Below are positions 1 through 10,715 of a DNA stretch of 53,710 nucleotides, piece by piece; position 1 is the first letter of the stretch; every line of letters starts with the position of its first letter. The stretch is taken from positions 1 through 53,710 of the forward strand of contig JAUCBJ010004048.1 in the NCBI GenBank assembly GCA_032718475.1, given 5' to 3'. The notes below the pieces were generated by a model. The model saw nothing but the letters and a program-made list of their open reading frames with translations. It did no database searches and was not told where the DNA came from. The position numbers and the translations under genes were made by a program. This DNA comes from Nemertoderma westbladi (lineage: Eukaryota > Xenacoelomorpha > Nemertodermatida > Nemertodermatidae).

Positions 1-509
1 CTACCTTCATGTAGCAGATAGGAGTAGCGACCACCCCTACCTTCGGGTAGCAGATAGGAGAAGCGCCAAGCCCTACCTTCGGGTAGCAGATAGGAGTAGC
101 GCCCACCCCTACCTTCATGTAGCAGATAGGAGTAGCGCCCACCCCTACCTTCGGGTAGCAGATAGGAGTAGCGTCCACCCCTACCTCCGGGTAGCAGATA
201 GGAGTAGCGCCCACCCCTACCTTCGGGTAGCAGATAGGAGTAGCGCCCACCCCTACCTTCGGGTAGCAGATAGGAGTAGCGCCCACATCCCTACCTGCGG
301 TAGCAGATAGGAATAGCGCCCACCCCTACCTTCATGTAGCAGATAGGAGTAGCGCCCACCACTACCTTCGGGTAGCAGATAGGAGTAGCGACCACCCCTA
401 CCTTCGGGTAGCAGATAGGAGTAGCGCACACCCCTACCTTCGGGTAGCAGATAGGAGTAGCGCCCACCCCTACCTTCGGTAGCAGATAGGAGTAGCGCCC
501 ACATCCCTA

Positions 510-1510
510 CCTGCGGGTAGCAGATAGGAATAGCGCCCACCCCTACCTTCATGTAGCAGATATGAGTAGCGCCCACCACTACCTTCGGGTAGCAGATAGG
601 AGTATCGACCACCCCTACCTTCGGGTAGCAGATAAGAGTAGCGCCCACCCCTACCTTTGGGTAGCAGATAGGAGTAGCGACCACCCCTACCTTCGGGTAG
701 CAGATAGGAGAAGCGCCAAGCCCTACCTTCGCGTAGCAGATAGGAATAGCGCCCACCCCCTACCTTCATGTAGCAGATAGGAGTAGCGACCACCCCTACC
801 TTCGGGTAGCAGATAGGAGAAGCGCCAAGCCCTACCTTCGGGTAGCAGATAGGAGTAGCGCCCACCCCTACCTTCATGTAGCAGATAGGAGTAGCGCCCA
901 CCCCTACCTTCGGGTAGCAGATAGGAGTAGCGTCCACCCCTACCTCCGGGTAGCAGATAGGAGTAGCGCCCACCCCTACCTTCGGGTAGCAGATAGGAGT
1001 AGCGCCCACCCCTACCTTCGGGTAGCAGATAGGAGTAGCGCCCACATCCCTACCTGCGGGTAGCAGATAGGAATAGCGCCCACCCCTACCTTCATGTAGC
1101 AGATAGGAGTAGCGACCACCCCTACCTTCGGGTAGCAGATAGGAGAAGCGCCAAGCCCTACCTTCGGGTAGCAGATAGGAGTAGCGACCACCCCTACCTT
1201 CGGGTAGCAGATAGGAGTAGCGCCAAGCCCTACCTTCGCGTAGCAGATAGGAATAGCGCCCACCCCCTACCTTCATGTAGCAGATAGGAGTAGCGACCAC
1301 CCCTACCTTCGGGTAGCAGATATGAGAAGCGCCAAGCCCTACCTTCGGGTAGCAGATAGGAGTAGCGCCCACCCCTACCTTCATGTAGCAGATAGGAGTA
1401 GCGCCCACCCCTACCTTCGGGTAGCAGATAGGAGTAGCGTCCACCCCTACCTCCGGGTAGCAGATAGGAGTAGCGCCCACCCCTACCTTCGGGTAGCAGA
1501 TAGGAGTAGC
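510..1510. repeat. Higher-order repeat block 1 in array A
   Basis: The order of variant monomers here recurs 1728 bp (48 monomers) downstream. Marker variants such as TATGAGTAGC at about 560, CGCGTAGCAG at about 730, the extra C before 760 and 1267, and TATGAGAAGC at about 1320 recur at exactly +1728. This shows block duplication inside the array as well as single-unit slippage. Confidence 0.85.
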
Positions 1511-2237
1511 GCCACCCCTACCTTCGGGTAGCAGATAGGAGTAGCGCCCACATCCCTACCTGCGGGTAGCAGATAGGAGTAGCGCCCACCCACCCCTACC
1601 TTCGGGTAGCAGATAGGAGTAGCGCCCCACCCCTACCCTCGGGTAGCAGATAGGAGTAGCGCCCACCCCTACCCTCGGGTAGCAGATAGGAGTAGCGCCC
1701 ACCCACCCCTACCCTCGGGTAGCAGATAGGAGTAGCGCCCACCCCTACCCTCGGGTAGCAGATAGGAGTAGCGCCCACCTCCTACCCTGCGGGTAGCAGA
1801 TTGGAGTAGCGCCCACCCCTACCCTCGGGTAGCAGCTAGGAGTAGCGCCCACCCACCCCTACCCTCGGGTAGCAGATAGGAGTAGCGCCCACCCACCCCT
1901 ACCCTCGGGTAGCAGATAGGAGTAGCGCCCACCCACCCCTACCTTCGGGTAGCAGATAGGAGTAGCGCCCACCCCTACCCTCTGGTAGCAGATAGGAGTA
2001 GCGCCCACCCCTACCTTCGGGTAGCAGATAGGAGAAGCGCCAAGCCCTACCTTCGGTAGCAGATAGGAGTAGCGCCCCACCACTACCTTCGGGTAGCAGA
2101 TAGGAGTAGCGCCCACCCACCCCTACCTTCGGGTAGCAGATAGGAGTAGCGCCCAACCCCTACCTTCGGGTAGCAGATAGGAGTTGCGCCCACCCCTACC
2201 CTCGGGTAGCAGATAGGAGTAGCGCCCACATCCCTAC

Positions 2238-3238
2238 CCTGCGGGTAGCAGATAGGAATAGCGCCCACCCCTACCTTCATGTAGCAGATATGAGTAGCGC
2301 CCACCATTACCTTCGGGTAGCAGATAGGAGTATCGACCACCCCTACCTTCGGGTAGCAGATAAGAGTAGCGCCCACCCCTACCTTTGGGTAGCAGATAGG
2401 AGTAGCGACCACCCCTACCTTCGGGTAGCAGATAGGAGAAGCGCCAAGCCCTACCTTCGCGTAGCAGATAGGAATAGCGCCCACCCCCTACCTTCATGTA
2501 GCAGATAGGAGTAGCGACCACCCCTACCTTCGGGTAGCAGATAGGAGAAGCGCCAAGCCCTACCTTCGGGTAGCAGATAGGAGTAGCGCCCACCCCTACC
2601 TTCATGTAGCAGATAGGAGTAGCGCCCACCCCTACCTTCGGGTAGCAGATAGGAGTAGCGTCCACCCCTACCTCCGGGTAGCAGATAGGAGTAGCGCCCA
2701 CCCCTACCTTCGGGTAGCAGATAGGAGTAGCGCCCACCCCTACCTTCGGGTAGCAGATAGGAGTAGCGCCCACATCCCTACCTGCGGGTAGCAGATAGGA
2801 ATAGCGCCCACCCCTACCTTCATGTAGCAGATAGGAGTAGCGACCACCCCTACCTTCGGGTAGCAGATAGGAGAAGCGCCAAGCCCTACCTTCGGGTAGC
2901 AGATAGGAGTAGCGACCACCCCTACCTTCGGGTAGCAGATAGGAGAAGCGCCAAGCCCTACCTTCGCGTAGCAGATAGGAATAGCGCCCACCCCCTACCT
3001 TCATGTAGCAGATAGGAGTAGCGACCACCCCTACCTTCGGGTAGCAGATATGAGAAGCGCCAAGCCCTACCTTCGGGTAGCAGATAGGAGTAGCGCCCAC
3101 CCCTACCTTCATGTAGCAGATAGGAGATAGCGCCCACCCCTACCTTCGGTAGCAGATAGGAGTAGCGTCCACCCCTACCTCCGGGTAGCAGATAGGAGTA
3201 GCGCCCACCCCTACCTTCGGGTAGCAGATAGGAGTAGC
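2238..3238. repeat. Higher-order repeat block 2 in array A
   Basis: Second copy of the variant series at 510-1510, offset by 1728 bp. One extra base near 3125 and one missing base near 3147 keep the phase. Few substitutions separate the copies, so the block duplication is younger than most monomer divergence. Confidence 0.85.
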
Positions 3239-4640
3239 GCCCACCCCTACCTTCGGGTAGCAGATAGGAGTAGCGCCCACATCCCTACCTGCGGGTAGCA
3301 GATAGGAATAGCGCCCACCCCTACCTTCATGTAGCAGATAGGAGTAGCGCCCACCACTACCTTCGGGTAGCAGATAGGAGTAGCGACCACCCCTACCTTC
3401 GGGTAGCAGATAGGAGTAGCGCCACACCCCTACCTTCGGGTAGCAGATAGGAGTAGCGCCCACCCCTACCTTCGGGTAGCAGATAGGAGTAGCGCCCACA
3501 TCCCTACCTTCGGGTAGCAGATAGGAATAGCGCCCACCCCTACCTTCATGTAGCAGATATGAGTAGCGCCCACCACTACCTTCGGGTAGCAGATAGGAGT
3601 AGCGACCACCCCTACCTTCGGGTAGCAGATAGGAGTAGCGCCCACCCCTACCTTCGGGTAGCAGATAGGAGTAGCGCCCACCCCTACCTTCTGGTAGCAG
3701 ATAGGAGTAGCGCCCACCCCTACCTTCGGGTAGCAGATAGGAGTAGCGCCCACCCCTACCTTCGGGTAGCAGATAGGAGTAGCGCCCACCCCTACCTTCG
3801 GGTAGCAGATAGGAGTAGCGCACACCCCTACCTTCGGGTAGCAGATAGGAGTAGCGCCACACCCCTACCTTCGGGTAGCAGATAGGAGTAGCGCCACACC
3901 CCTACCTTCGGGTAGCAGATAGGAGTAGCGCCCACCACTACCTTCGGGTAGCAGATAGGAGTAGCGCCCACCCCTACCTTCGGGTAGCAGATAGGAGTAG
4001 CGCCCACCCCTACCTTCGGGTAGCAGATAGGAGTAGCGCCCACCCCTACCTTCGGGTAGCAGATAGGAGTAGCGCCCACCCCTACCTTCGGGTAGCAGAT
4101 AGGAGTAGCGACCACCCCTACCTTCGGGTAGCAGATAGGAGAAGCGCCAAGCCCTACCTTCGGGTAGCAGATAGGAGTAGCGCCCACCACTACCTTCGGG
4201 TAGCAGATAGGAGTAGCGCACACCCCTACCTTCGGGTAGCAGATAGGAGTAGCGCACACCCCTACCTTCGGGTAGCAGATAGGAATAGCGCACACCCCTA
4301 CCTTCATGTAGCAGATAGGAGTATCGACCACCCCTACCTTCGGGTAGCAGATAAGAGTAGCGCACACCCCTACCTTCATGTAGCAGATAGGAGTAGCGCC
4401 CACCACTACCTTCGGGTAGCAGATAGGAGTATCGACCACCCCTACCTTCGGGTAGCAGATAGGAGTAGCGCCCACCCCTACCTTCGGGTAGCAGATAGGA
4501 GTAGCGCCCACCCCTACCTTCTGGTAGCAGATAGGAGTAGCGACCACCCCTACCTTCGGGTAGCAGATAGGAGAAGCGCCAAGCACTACCTTCGAGTAGC
4601 AGATAGGAGTAGCGCCCACCACTACCTTCGGGTAGCAGCT

Positions 4641-5119
4641 ATCGAAAGAGGAGTCTTCGGATTGTCTCCGGCTTGGCCTACTGTTTGTTTGCTTGCTTGC
4701 TTTGCTTTTCTTTACATATATGTTCTGTATTCTTATATAGAATATATATATATTCTTATATATATGTTATGTATTCTTATATAGAATATATATATATTCT
4801 TATATATATGTTATGTATTCTTAGCTTTCATTCTTCTGTAATTCTTGTATTTCAGGAAAATTTGTGATTTTAATTATTTAATTTAAAAGATTTATACAAT
4901 TAATACAGAATACCGGTATTAATGCCGGTAATGCCGGTATATATATGTAGTTATATTATTAGTGTATATAGTAGAGTTTATTATCCATAAATATAAATAA
5001 GAATATTAAATCATATAATTATAGATAATTATTTAATTAAATTTAAATTTAGACACAATGACATTACTTATCATTTAGAATTAGCTAAATCTTCAATGCG
5101 TATATTGTATCTGTTTTAG
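4641..5119. other. AT-rich non-coding stretch
   Basis: No credible gene. It contains a 44-bp duplication of a TATATA-rich segment at about 4723-4821 and a short GCCGGTA-rich inverted stretch near 4911-4940. A small plus-strand frame at 4673-4867 consists of this low-complexity DNA and is rejected. Confidence 0.7.
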
Positions 5120-5305
5120 GAACGGATTGGTACAACACGCCGAAACAATGCACATCGCCGACCCAACCCGCCTGGTAGATCCCTATCCCCATCCAACCGC
5201 CGCTCAGTATCTCCATCCAAACTCAAAATGCTAAAGTCGATGGAGTCCCAGGGACCATGGATACCGCCTCCCGCTAGAACAACAAAGAGCAAACTTCTAT
5301 GGCTG
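5120..5305 (+). CDS. Possible internal exon, 62 codons
   Basis: A compositional island in AT-rich DNA. It is preceded by CTGTTTTAG and followed by CTG|GTAAGT, a good acceptor and donor pair. The 186 bp between them are open in one frame and exactly divisible by three, so the exon would be phase 0-0. The translation is basic and rich in Pro, Arg and Ser, ending in a segment with GPWIPPPARTTKSKLLW. The PWIPP segment followed by basic residues and Trp faintly recalls the N-terminal part of ODF2/cenexin proteins, but this is memory-based pattern likeness only. No partner exon is recognised in the window. It could be a real exon of an unseen gene, an exapted sequence or chance. Confidence 0.35.
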
Positions 5306-5339
5306 GTAAGTCACGCTTCACTATCTACGCTAGCGAGTT

Positions 5340-5875
5340 TGTCTGCTAAAGTGAGTCTGGTAAAATAATGTCTGGTGAGTGTGTCTGGTTAACAAATAGG
5401 GCCTTCGGCTGGTAAGCGAGACTGGTAAACTAATACGGCTGGAAGTGACTCTGGTATACTAATATGGCAGGTGGTAGGTTAGTCTGGTAAACTAATACGG
5501 CTGGAAGTGACTCTGGTAAACTAATATGGCAGGTGGTAGGTTAGTCTGGTAAACTAATACGGCTGGAAGTGACTCTGGTAAACTAATATGGCAGCTGGCA
5601 GGTGGTAGGTTAGTCTGGTAAACTAATACGGCTGGAAGTGACTCTGGTATACTAATATGGCAGCTGGCAGGTGGTAGGTTAGTCTGGTAAACTAATACGG
5701 CTGGAAGTGACTCTGGTAAACTAATATGGCAGGTGGTAGGTTAGTCTGGTAAACTAATACGGCTGGAAGTGATTCTGGTAAACTAATATGGCAGGTGGTA
5801 GGTTAGTCTGGTAAACTAATATGGCAGCTGGTAGGTTAGTCTGGTAAACTAATACGGATGGAAGTGACTCTGGTG
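5340..5875 (+). repeat. 62-bp minisatellite with splice-donor-like motifs
   Basis: Degenerate then regular tandem repeat built from CTGGTAAACTAATACGG and GTGACTCTGGTAAACTAAT, period about 62 bp, with shorter submotifs. It starts directly after the candidate donor at 5306. Its building block (CTGGTAAG/CTGGTAAAC) resembles that donor, so the array may have grown from a splice site. A related array lies at 25195-25621. Confidence 0.85.
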
Positions 5876-5880
5876 GAAGC

Positions 5881-7006
5881 AGGACAATTCGGTCCCGGAC
5901 AATTCGGTCCCGGACAATTCGGTCCCGGACAATTCGGTCCCGGACAATTCGGTCCCGGACAATTCGGTCCCATTAATTTGGCGTTTTGGGACAATTGTCC
6001 CGAATTGTCCGGGACCGAATTGTCCGGATACTGACTAGGACAATTCGGTCCCAAAACATGCATATTACTGGGATCGAATTGTCCGGGACCGAATTGTCCG
6101 GGACCGAATTGTCCGGGACCGAATTGTCCGGGACCGAATTGTCCAGGACCGAATTGTCCGGGACCAAATTTAATTGGTACTATATAATGGTGAATGTTCT
6201 AGAACCTTAATATATATTATTATATGGTAGCTAGTGTTTTTTTACTAGCTAGTATTTTTTTTTAAATAAAAAAAATTTACTTTTTTTTGGTAACATTATT
6301 ATTTATGGTAGCTATGGTGTTTTTATGGAGCTTGTGAAATATTTACTAGCTAGTCTAGTAATAGTATGTATTTAAAATGTTTAAAACTGATTTTTTTTTA
6401 TATATTGCGTAAGTATACTGTATGTGTTGTTGGTTGGTTAACAAGCCTAAATTATTATCCTAGATAATAGCTGGATCTCATTCAGGGACTGTTATAATAT
6501 CATCAATATTGTTGGTAATTAATATAATCAGCAACAGTTTAGGCCTAATTCTGAAATATCAATGTTTTCACAAGTGTTTTTATAATTTCAAGGAAATGCT
6601 AGCTAGTAAAGAAAAAACACTAGCTACACCTTAATAAATAATATATAATAATGTTCTCGAACACTACCAATAACAAAAATAAAACAAATACAGTATTTTT
6701 AAAATTTCAAAAAATTCTAGCAAGTAAATAACACTAGCTACCATAACAAATATCTCTACTAATGTTCTAGAACATTCACCAATATCAAAAATGCACTAAA
6801 ACGTTGCTATCAGGAACCGGACAATTCGGTCCCGGACAATTCGGTCCTAGGACAATTCGGTCCTAGGACAATTCGGTCCCGGACAATTCGGCCCCGGACA
6901 ATTCGGTCCTAGGACAATTCGGTCCTAGGACAATTCGGTCCCGGACAATTCGGTCCCGGACAATTCGGTCCTTGGACAATTCGGTCCCGGACAATTCGGT
7001 CCCATT
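5881..7006. mobile_element. Foldback element with 15-bp-repeat arms
   Basis: Three clusters of a 15-bp unit are present. Six GGACAATTCGGTCCC copies lie at about 5881-5970, inverted copies at about 6061-6165, and forward copies with CCTAGG joints at about 6816-7006. The second and third clusters are inverted relative to each other. They enclose an AT-rich core (6176-6815) whose ends are also inverted: GGTGAATGTTCTAGAAC on the left matches GTTCTAGAACATTCACC on the right, and GGTAGCTAGTGTT motifs lie inside each end. I see no transposase and no clear target duplication. A non-autonomous foldback or MITE-type element is the best reading; the exact left border is uncertain. Confidence 0.6.
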
Positions 7007-7786
7007 TATTTAGTGATAAGTAGATAGTATCATCTTGTTTCTTGCGTTATACGGGTTTATGAGGGTCCTGAATCCGATGGAGTCAATAAAAACAGCACTG
7101 GACATTGCAAACTTGTACTTTTTGGTGATGGGTACGAAATTTGGTGCTAGCACCAAAATTTGTCAAATTACGCCGAAAAATACAAGTAGCAATGATCTGG
7201 CATATTAGAAATGTATTCCATTAGAATCAGCGCCCTCGAAAACCTGAAAATGTGAATTTATAGCATCGTATAAGTGAATTAAAAATTTTGTGTTCTAACT
7301 GAAAAGTGCTGGTTACTTGTGTTTTTCATTTATTGCCTACGTAGAGGACTAAAACAGCCATTTATAGTAATCATATCATTTTTAAATATTTTCCAATGTA
7401 TTTTGCACCCCAGAAAACCTGTATTGAAAAATAATTAGCCGAAAATGTAACTTTCAAATTTTGTGCACTACTTGTAATTTTGGTGCTGCAATATAACCAC
7501 CCCAGTACATTTTTTCGAAAATTTTTTTTTCGGTCGGATCTAGACAAGTGTACCTACGTACAAACAAAAAATCAGACGTTTTCGTAAATATTTGTAGATT
7601 TTAGAGGGGGGGGGGGGGGGGGGGGGGGGTCAATATGACCCCCCACCAGGTATTTGTACAACATTTTATAGCCCGGTACTAATAGGGTTAAGCGGTGACT
7701 GAAATCCGTATCTCTATATTTGGAGATAAAAAATTATAAAATATATTATAATTTTGGAATTTACGATAAGGTCTATAATATCAATA
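7007..7786. other. Unassigned AT-rich DNA with a G24 tract
   Basis: No gene is visible. It contains a short perfect palindrome around GGTGCTAGCACC near 7141 and an uninterrupted run of 24 G at 7606-7629, followed by a C-rich segment that could pair with it. Confidence 0.6.
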
Positions 7787-8005
7787 TTAGGTCGAGCGAA
7801 CTCGGACAGTGGGAATGAGATCCTTCCAGGCTTCCCGATTCTCCATAGTTGCCGCAATTTCGTTTCTCCCAAGTTCAATATCCCTTTCAAGCTGGTCTAT
7901 ATATGTTATAGCCGGTCGTCCACGGGAACGCTTTCCCTGTGTTGTTGGTTGCCAAAAAAGTAGATCTTGACATAACCGCATGTTTACTTCCCCAGCAGTG
8001 CCCAC
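7787..8005 (-). pseudogene. LINE reverse-transcriptase C-terminal scrap
   Basis: A 72-codon minus-strand frame reads LLFWQPTTQGKRSRGRP, then a D-Q-L-E-R-D segment and R-E-A-W-K. This is the layout of the extreme C-terminus of RTE/CR1-like non-LTR polyproteins (G-R-R-x-G-R-P, then a D-R-x-x-W motif). Nothing upstream continues it in frame. It is a 5'-truncated or rearranged remnant, not the end of the LINE at 8481, which has its own C-terminus. Confidence 0.65.
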
Positions 8006-8480
8006 TGAATCTTAAAATACCATCTCGGCTAATTAATATCTCGTATCGGCTAATTAACGATCTTAGTTATCAATTAACGGAAAGGAAGAGGTTAGGGTTG
8101 AATTTCACTTTGATGTGAATATAAACTATATTCAATTGCACAGGTAACAGTTTATTCTTTGCTTGTAATCAGCCCCTATTTTATTGAATTTTCTCCTGGA
8201 AATGGTACAATTAAGTGTGCGGCAAGACAGCTGTCCCTCTGGCGGCATACTTTAAGACTTTGCAGACAGGAACCTGAAGCCTCTTTACAAAGAACCAGTG
8301 TATGGTGTAGTACATAAAGCACAGATTATAAACGACGAAATTGGATGAGGTTTTGGACTGGAGAATCGGTAGATCGATGCCCTTTTCGAGATTTGTGGGT
8401 GTTTATATATTCAACATTTCGCCATCTAGCGGAAGTATGTTAAACCAAAGATGCTCGCTAACTCCCATAGTACTGTATTA
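8006..8480. other. Unassigned stretch between LINE fragments
   Basis: No open frame, RNA gene or clear repeat was recognised. A short CGGCTAATTAA motif is duplicated near 8022-8055. Confidence 0.5.
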
Positions 8481-8513
8481 CTAGGATCGGCATGCTGCAT
8501 TGCAGCTGCATTT

Positions 8514-10715
8514 TTAAGAATGCTGTGCCGGCTTGTCAACAAAATTGCACCGCCACAACTCCCTATCACCCATGACATTTGCTAGATCATCCGCATCTTT
8601 AAGGCCAGTGTCCTTTAAGATGCGTCTCAAGAAAGTCATGGGCTGTCCACCATGCTTATTCACTCCATGAGGCTGCCAAAGTACAAGATTATGCACTGGC
8701 TGGTCCTCACGGCGAAAGCAATGTCCTGCAAAGCGGAGGCGATTTTGTTCTAGTGTCAAGCTTGGGGGAACCAATGAGACACCTCCAATGTTATATAGTG
8801 TCTGGTTTGAGATGTGTGCATTGTACTTGACACAATGAACCCGGCGTAGCATTCTTGTGAATGTGCCATCCAGAGATTTGGTATCCTCAGCAGTTAGAGC
8901 CCAGCATGGACTGCCGTAGAGGAGTACTGGAACTACTGCTGTTCTAAATAGTCGGACCTTAAGTTTCCGATTAATTCTCGGTGACTTCCAAATCCTGGAA
9001 AGCCTATTCAAGGCTGCCCATGCCTTTCCCTTACGTATTCGAAGGTCCTCACCTGACTTCCGGATCCATGATCCCAGGTAACAGAAGTCGTCCACATGCT
9101 CAAGCATACCATCCTTTGAGCTTATGCTCATCCGATCAGAGACTTGCTGAGGACTTTCAAAGTTAACTGTCAGAATTTTGGTCTTTCTGGAGTTAATAAA
9201 AAGACCAACACTAGAAGCAGCATGTTCTAATGAGCTGAGGAGCCGTTGGACTCCCTCTAATGATTCTGAGAGTACTCCTAAGTCATCAGCAAAGTCTAGA
9301 TCAGTTAGGTACTTGGCAGGATTTCCTCGACTTCTGGAGCCAGTAGGTGGAGTTATCATCACCCCATCATCATTATAATGATCTAAGGACATGCGCAGAA
9401 CATAGTCAACCACAATAATGAACAAGAATGGTGCAAGTGTGTCTCCTTGGAGGACGCCCCATAACACTTCAAATTGTTCTGTGTCACCGTCAACAGTAGA
9501 CACAAATGTTGTCGAACCATCGTATACTGATCTGATTGCTGCAATAATTTCATCAGGAATCCCATATAATGAAAGTATGCTGAACATACGTGAGCGAGAG
9601 ACTGAATCAAAGGCCTTGAAGAAGTCAACAAAGATAACAGCCAGATGTCTGTCTTTCTTTTTTGATAACTCTTCAATTATCCTTCTAAGTGCCAAAATGG
9701 GCTCCATGGTCCCACGACCTTTACGGAACCCATTCTGATTTCCACGGAGCAGTCTCTCAATGGGATCCCTGATGCGATTTAATAGAATCCTATTGTATAG
9801 CTTTGCAGCAATCGAGATCAATGAGATTCCCCGAAAAGAACCATAGAGTGTTAGGTTGCCCTTCTTGGGAACTGGCACCAACTTATTTGTTTTCATTTCT
9901 TGTGGGACTCTTGTTGTTCGGTACATGTCTACTATGATGGGATAGATGAGCTTTAAACACTCAGGTATTTTAAAGACCTCAGGAGGAACACCATCTACTC
10001 CACTGGCACGATTGGTCTTAATGCTCTTTGCAGCAGCCTTCACTTCTGCAAAGGAGATATCGCCAATGGGAATATCTGGGAGTACAGACTCAGACACTTT
10101 TACTTATATAAAGTTATCAGGCAATACCCTGTCATTATTGAGGAGCTTTTCAAAGTGGGCTTTCCAACCATTGAGGCGATCGGCTGGTGATTCAGCCTTA
10201 ACCTTGGTGGTTGGTTGGCTTTTCCGCCCAGTAAGCAGATTGATCGATTTCCATGCCTGGGATGATTGCCTGCTGTCGTCAGCATCATTGATGGCATCAA
10301 CCTGTTGGTTTATTAGCTCCTGTAGATTAGCAGAGTAATGCCTGTTCAGGGACCTAGATGCAGCCTTAACTGCATTCTTGGCCGCTGTAGTCTGTTTGAG
10401 TCGGGACTCTTTCTGCGCCGTATGAAGGTCATTTCGGCACTTCTGAATTTTGTTGTCAGTCCAGGGGGCCCTTTTCCTGTTTCGAGGGTATACAGGAACT
10501 GTTTCTGCAGCTGCTAACTTAACTGCTTCTGTAAAGGCAGTATAGCCCTCACAGTGATCTGCCGCCTCAGAGGCAAGAGCCTCATACCTGTTGCTCAGCT
10601 GTAGTGTGAAGCTGGATCTCACACTTGGCTGTTGCAACAGAGAGGACCAGTCATGCCGCGGCAAGGCAGATTTCGTTATTCTGCTAGCACGCAGACTAAG
10701 TCTTACCTTGGCCAC
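8514..10715 (-). pseudogene. LINE 1a reverse transcriptase, one stop codon
   Basis: Two minus-strand segments (10715-10104 and 10097-8514) lie in the same frame, separated by a single TAA at 10104-10106. The first carries the linker between endonuclease and RT. The second has RT motifs in order: VPVPKKGN, FRGISLIS, FVDFFKAFDSV (box A with catalytic Asp), GVLQGDTLAPFLF (box B), LDFADDL (catalytic FADD in place of YADD) and INSRKTKI. After these come the thumb-like LYGSPCWALT segment and a C-terminal LRFAGHCFRR / DRELW tail. The catalytic aspartates are all retained. Apart from the stop it looks functional. Confidence 0.85.

Larger units (their letters stand above)
1..4640. repeat. Array A: 36-bp satellite, about 128 units
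   Basis: Near-continuous tandem repeat of a 36-bp unit containing CTACCTTCGGGTAG followed by CAGATAGGAGTAGCGCCCAC. The array runs in from the left edge and ends near 4640. Units differ by point changes and a few 1-4 bp indels. Each unit has an inverted repeat (CTACC/GGTAG) around TTCG, so a plus-strand transcript could form a hairpin with a UUCG tetraloop. Most variants fall in that loop (CTCG, TCCG, TGCG, TTTG) and the outer CTAC/GTAG is kept. Because 36 is divisible by three, several frames stay open for hundreds of codons. These are not genes, since repeat translation explains them fully. Monomer number could be affected by assembly. Confidence 0.97.

Noticed and set aside
253-4622. Several repetitive proteins of 60-336 residues in array A
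   Set aside because: Overlapping frames on both strands of the same 36-bp satellite, with no independent support.
1-4640. CRISPR array suggested by 36-bp direct repeats
   Set aside because: There are no unique spacers: unit follows unit directly, and the context is eukaryotic.
4673-4867. Small hydrophobic plus-strand protein
   Set aside because: It is made of a TATATA-rich duplicated low-complexity stretch.
10104-10106. A boundary between two separate genes in LINE 1a
   Set aside because: Both sides are in the same frame and form one RT polyprotein, so this is a single premature stop.
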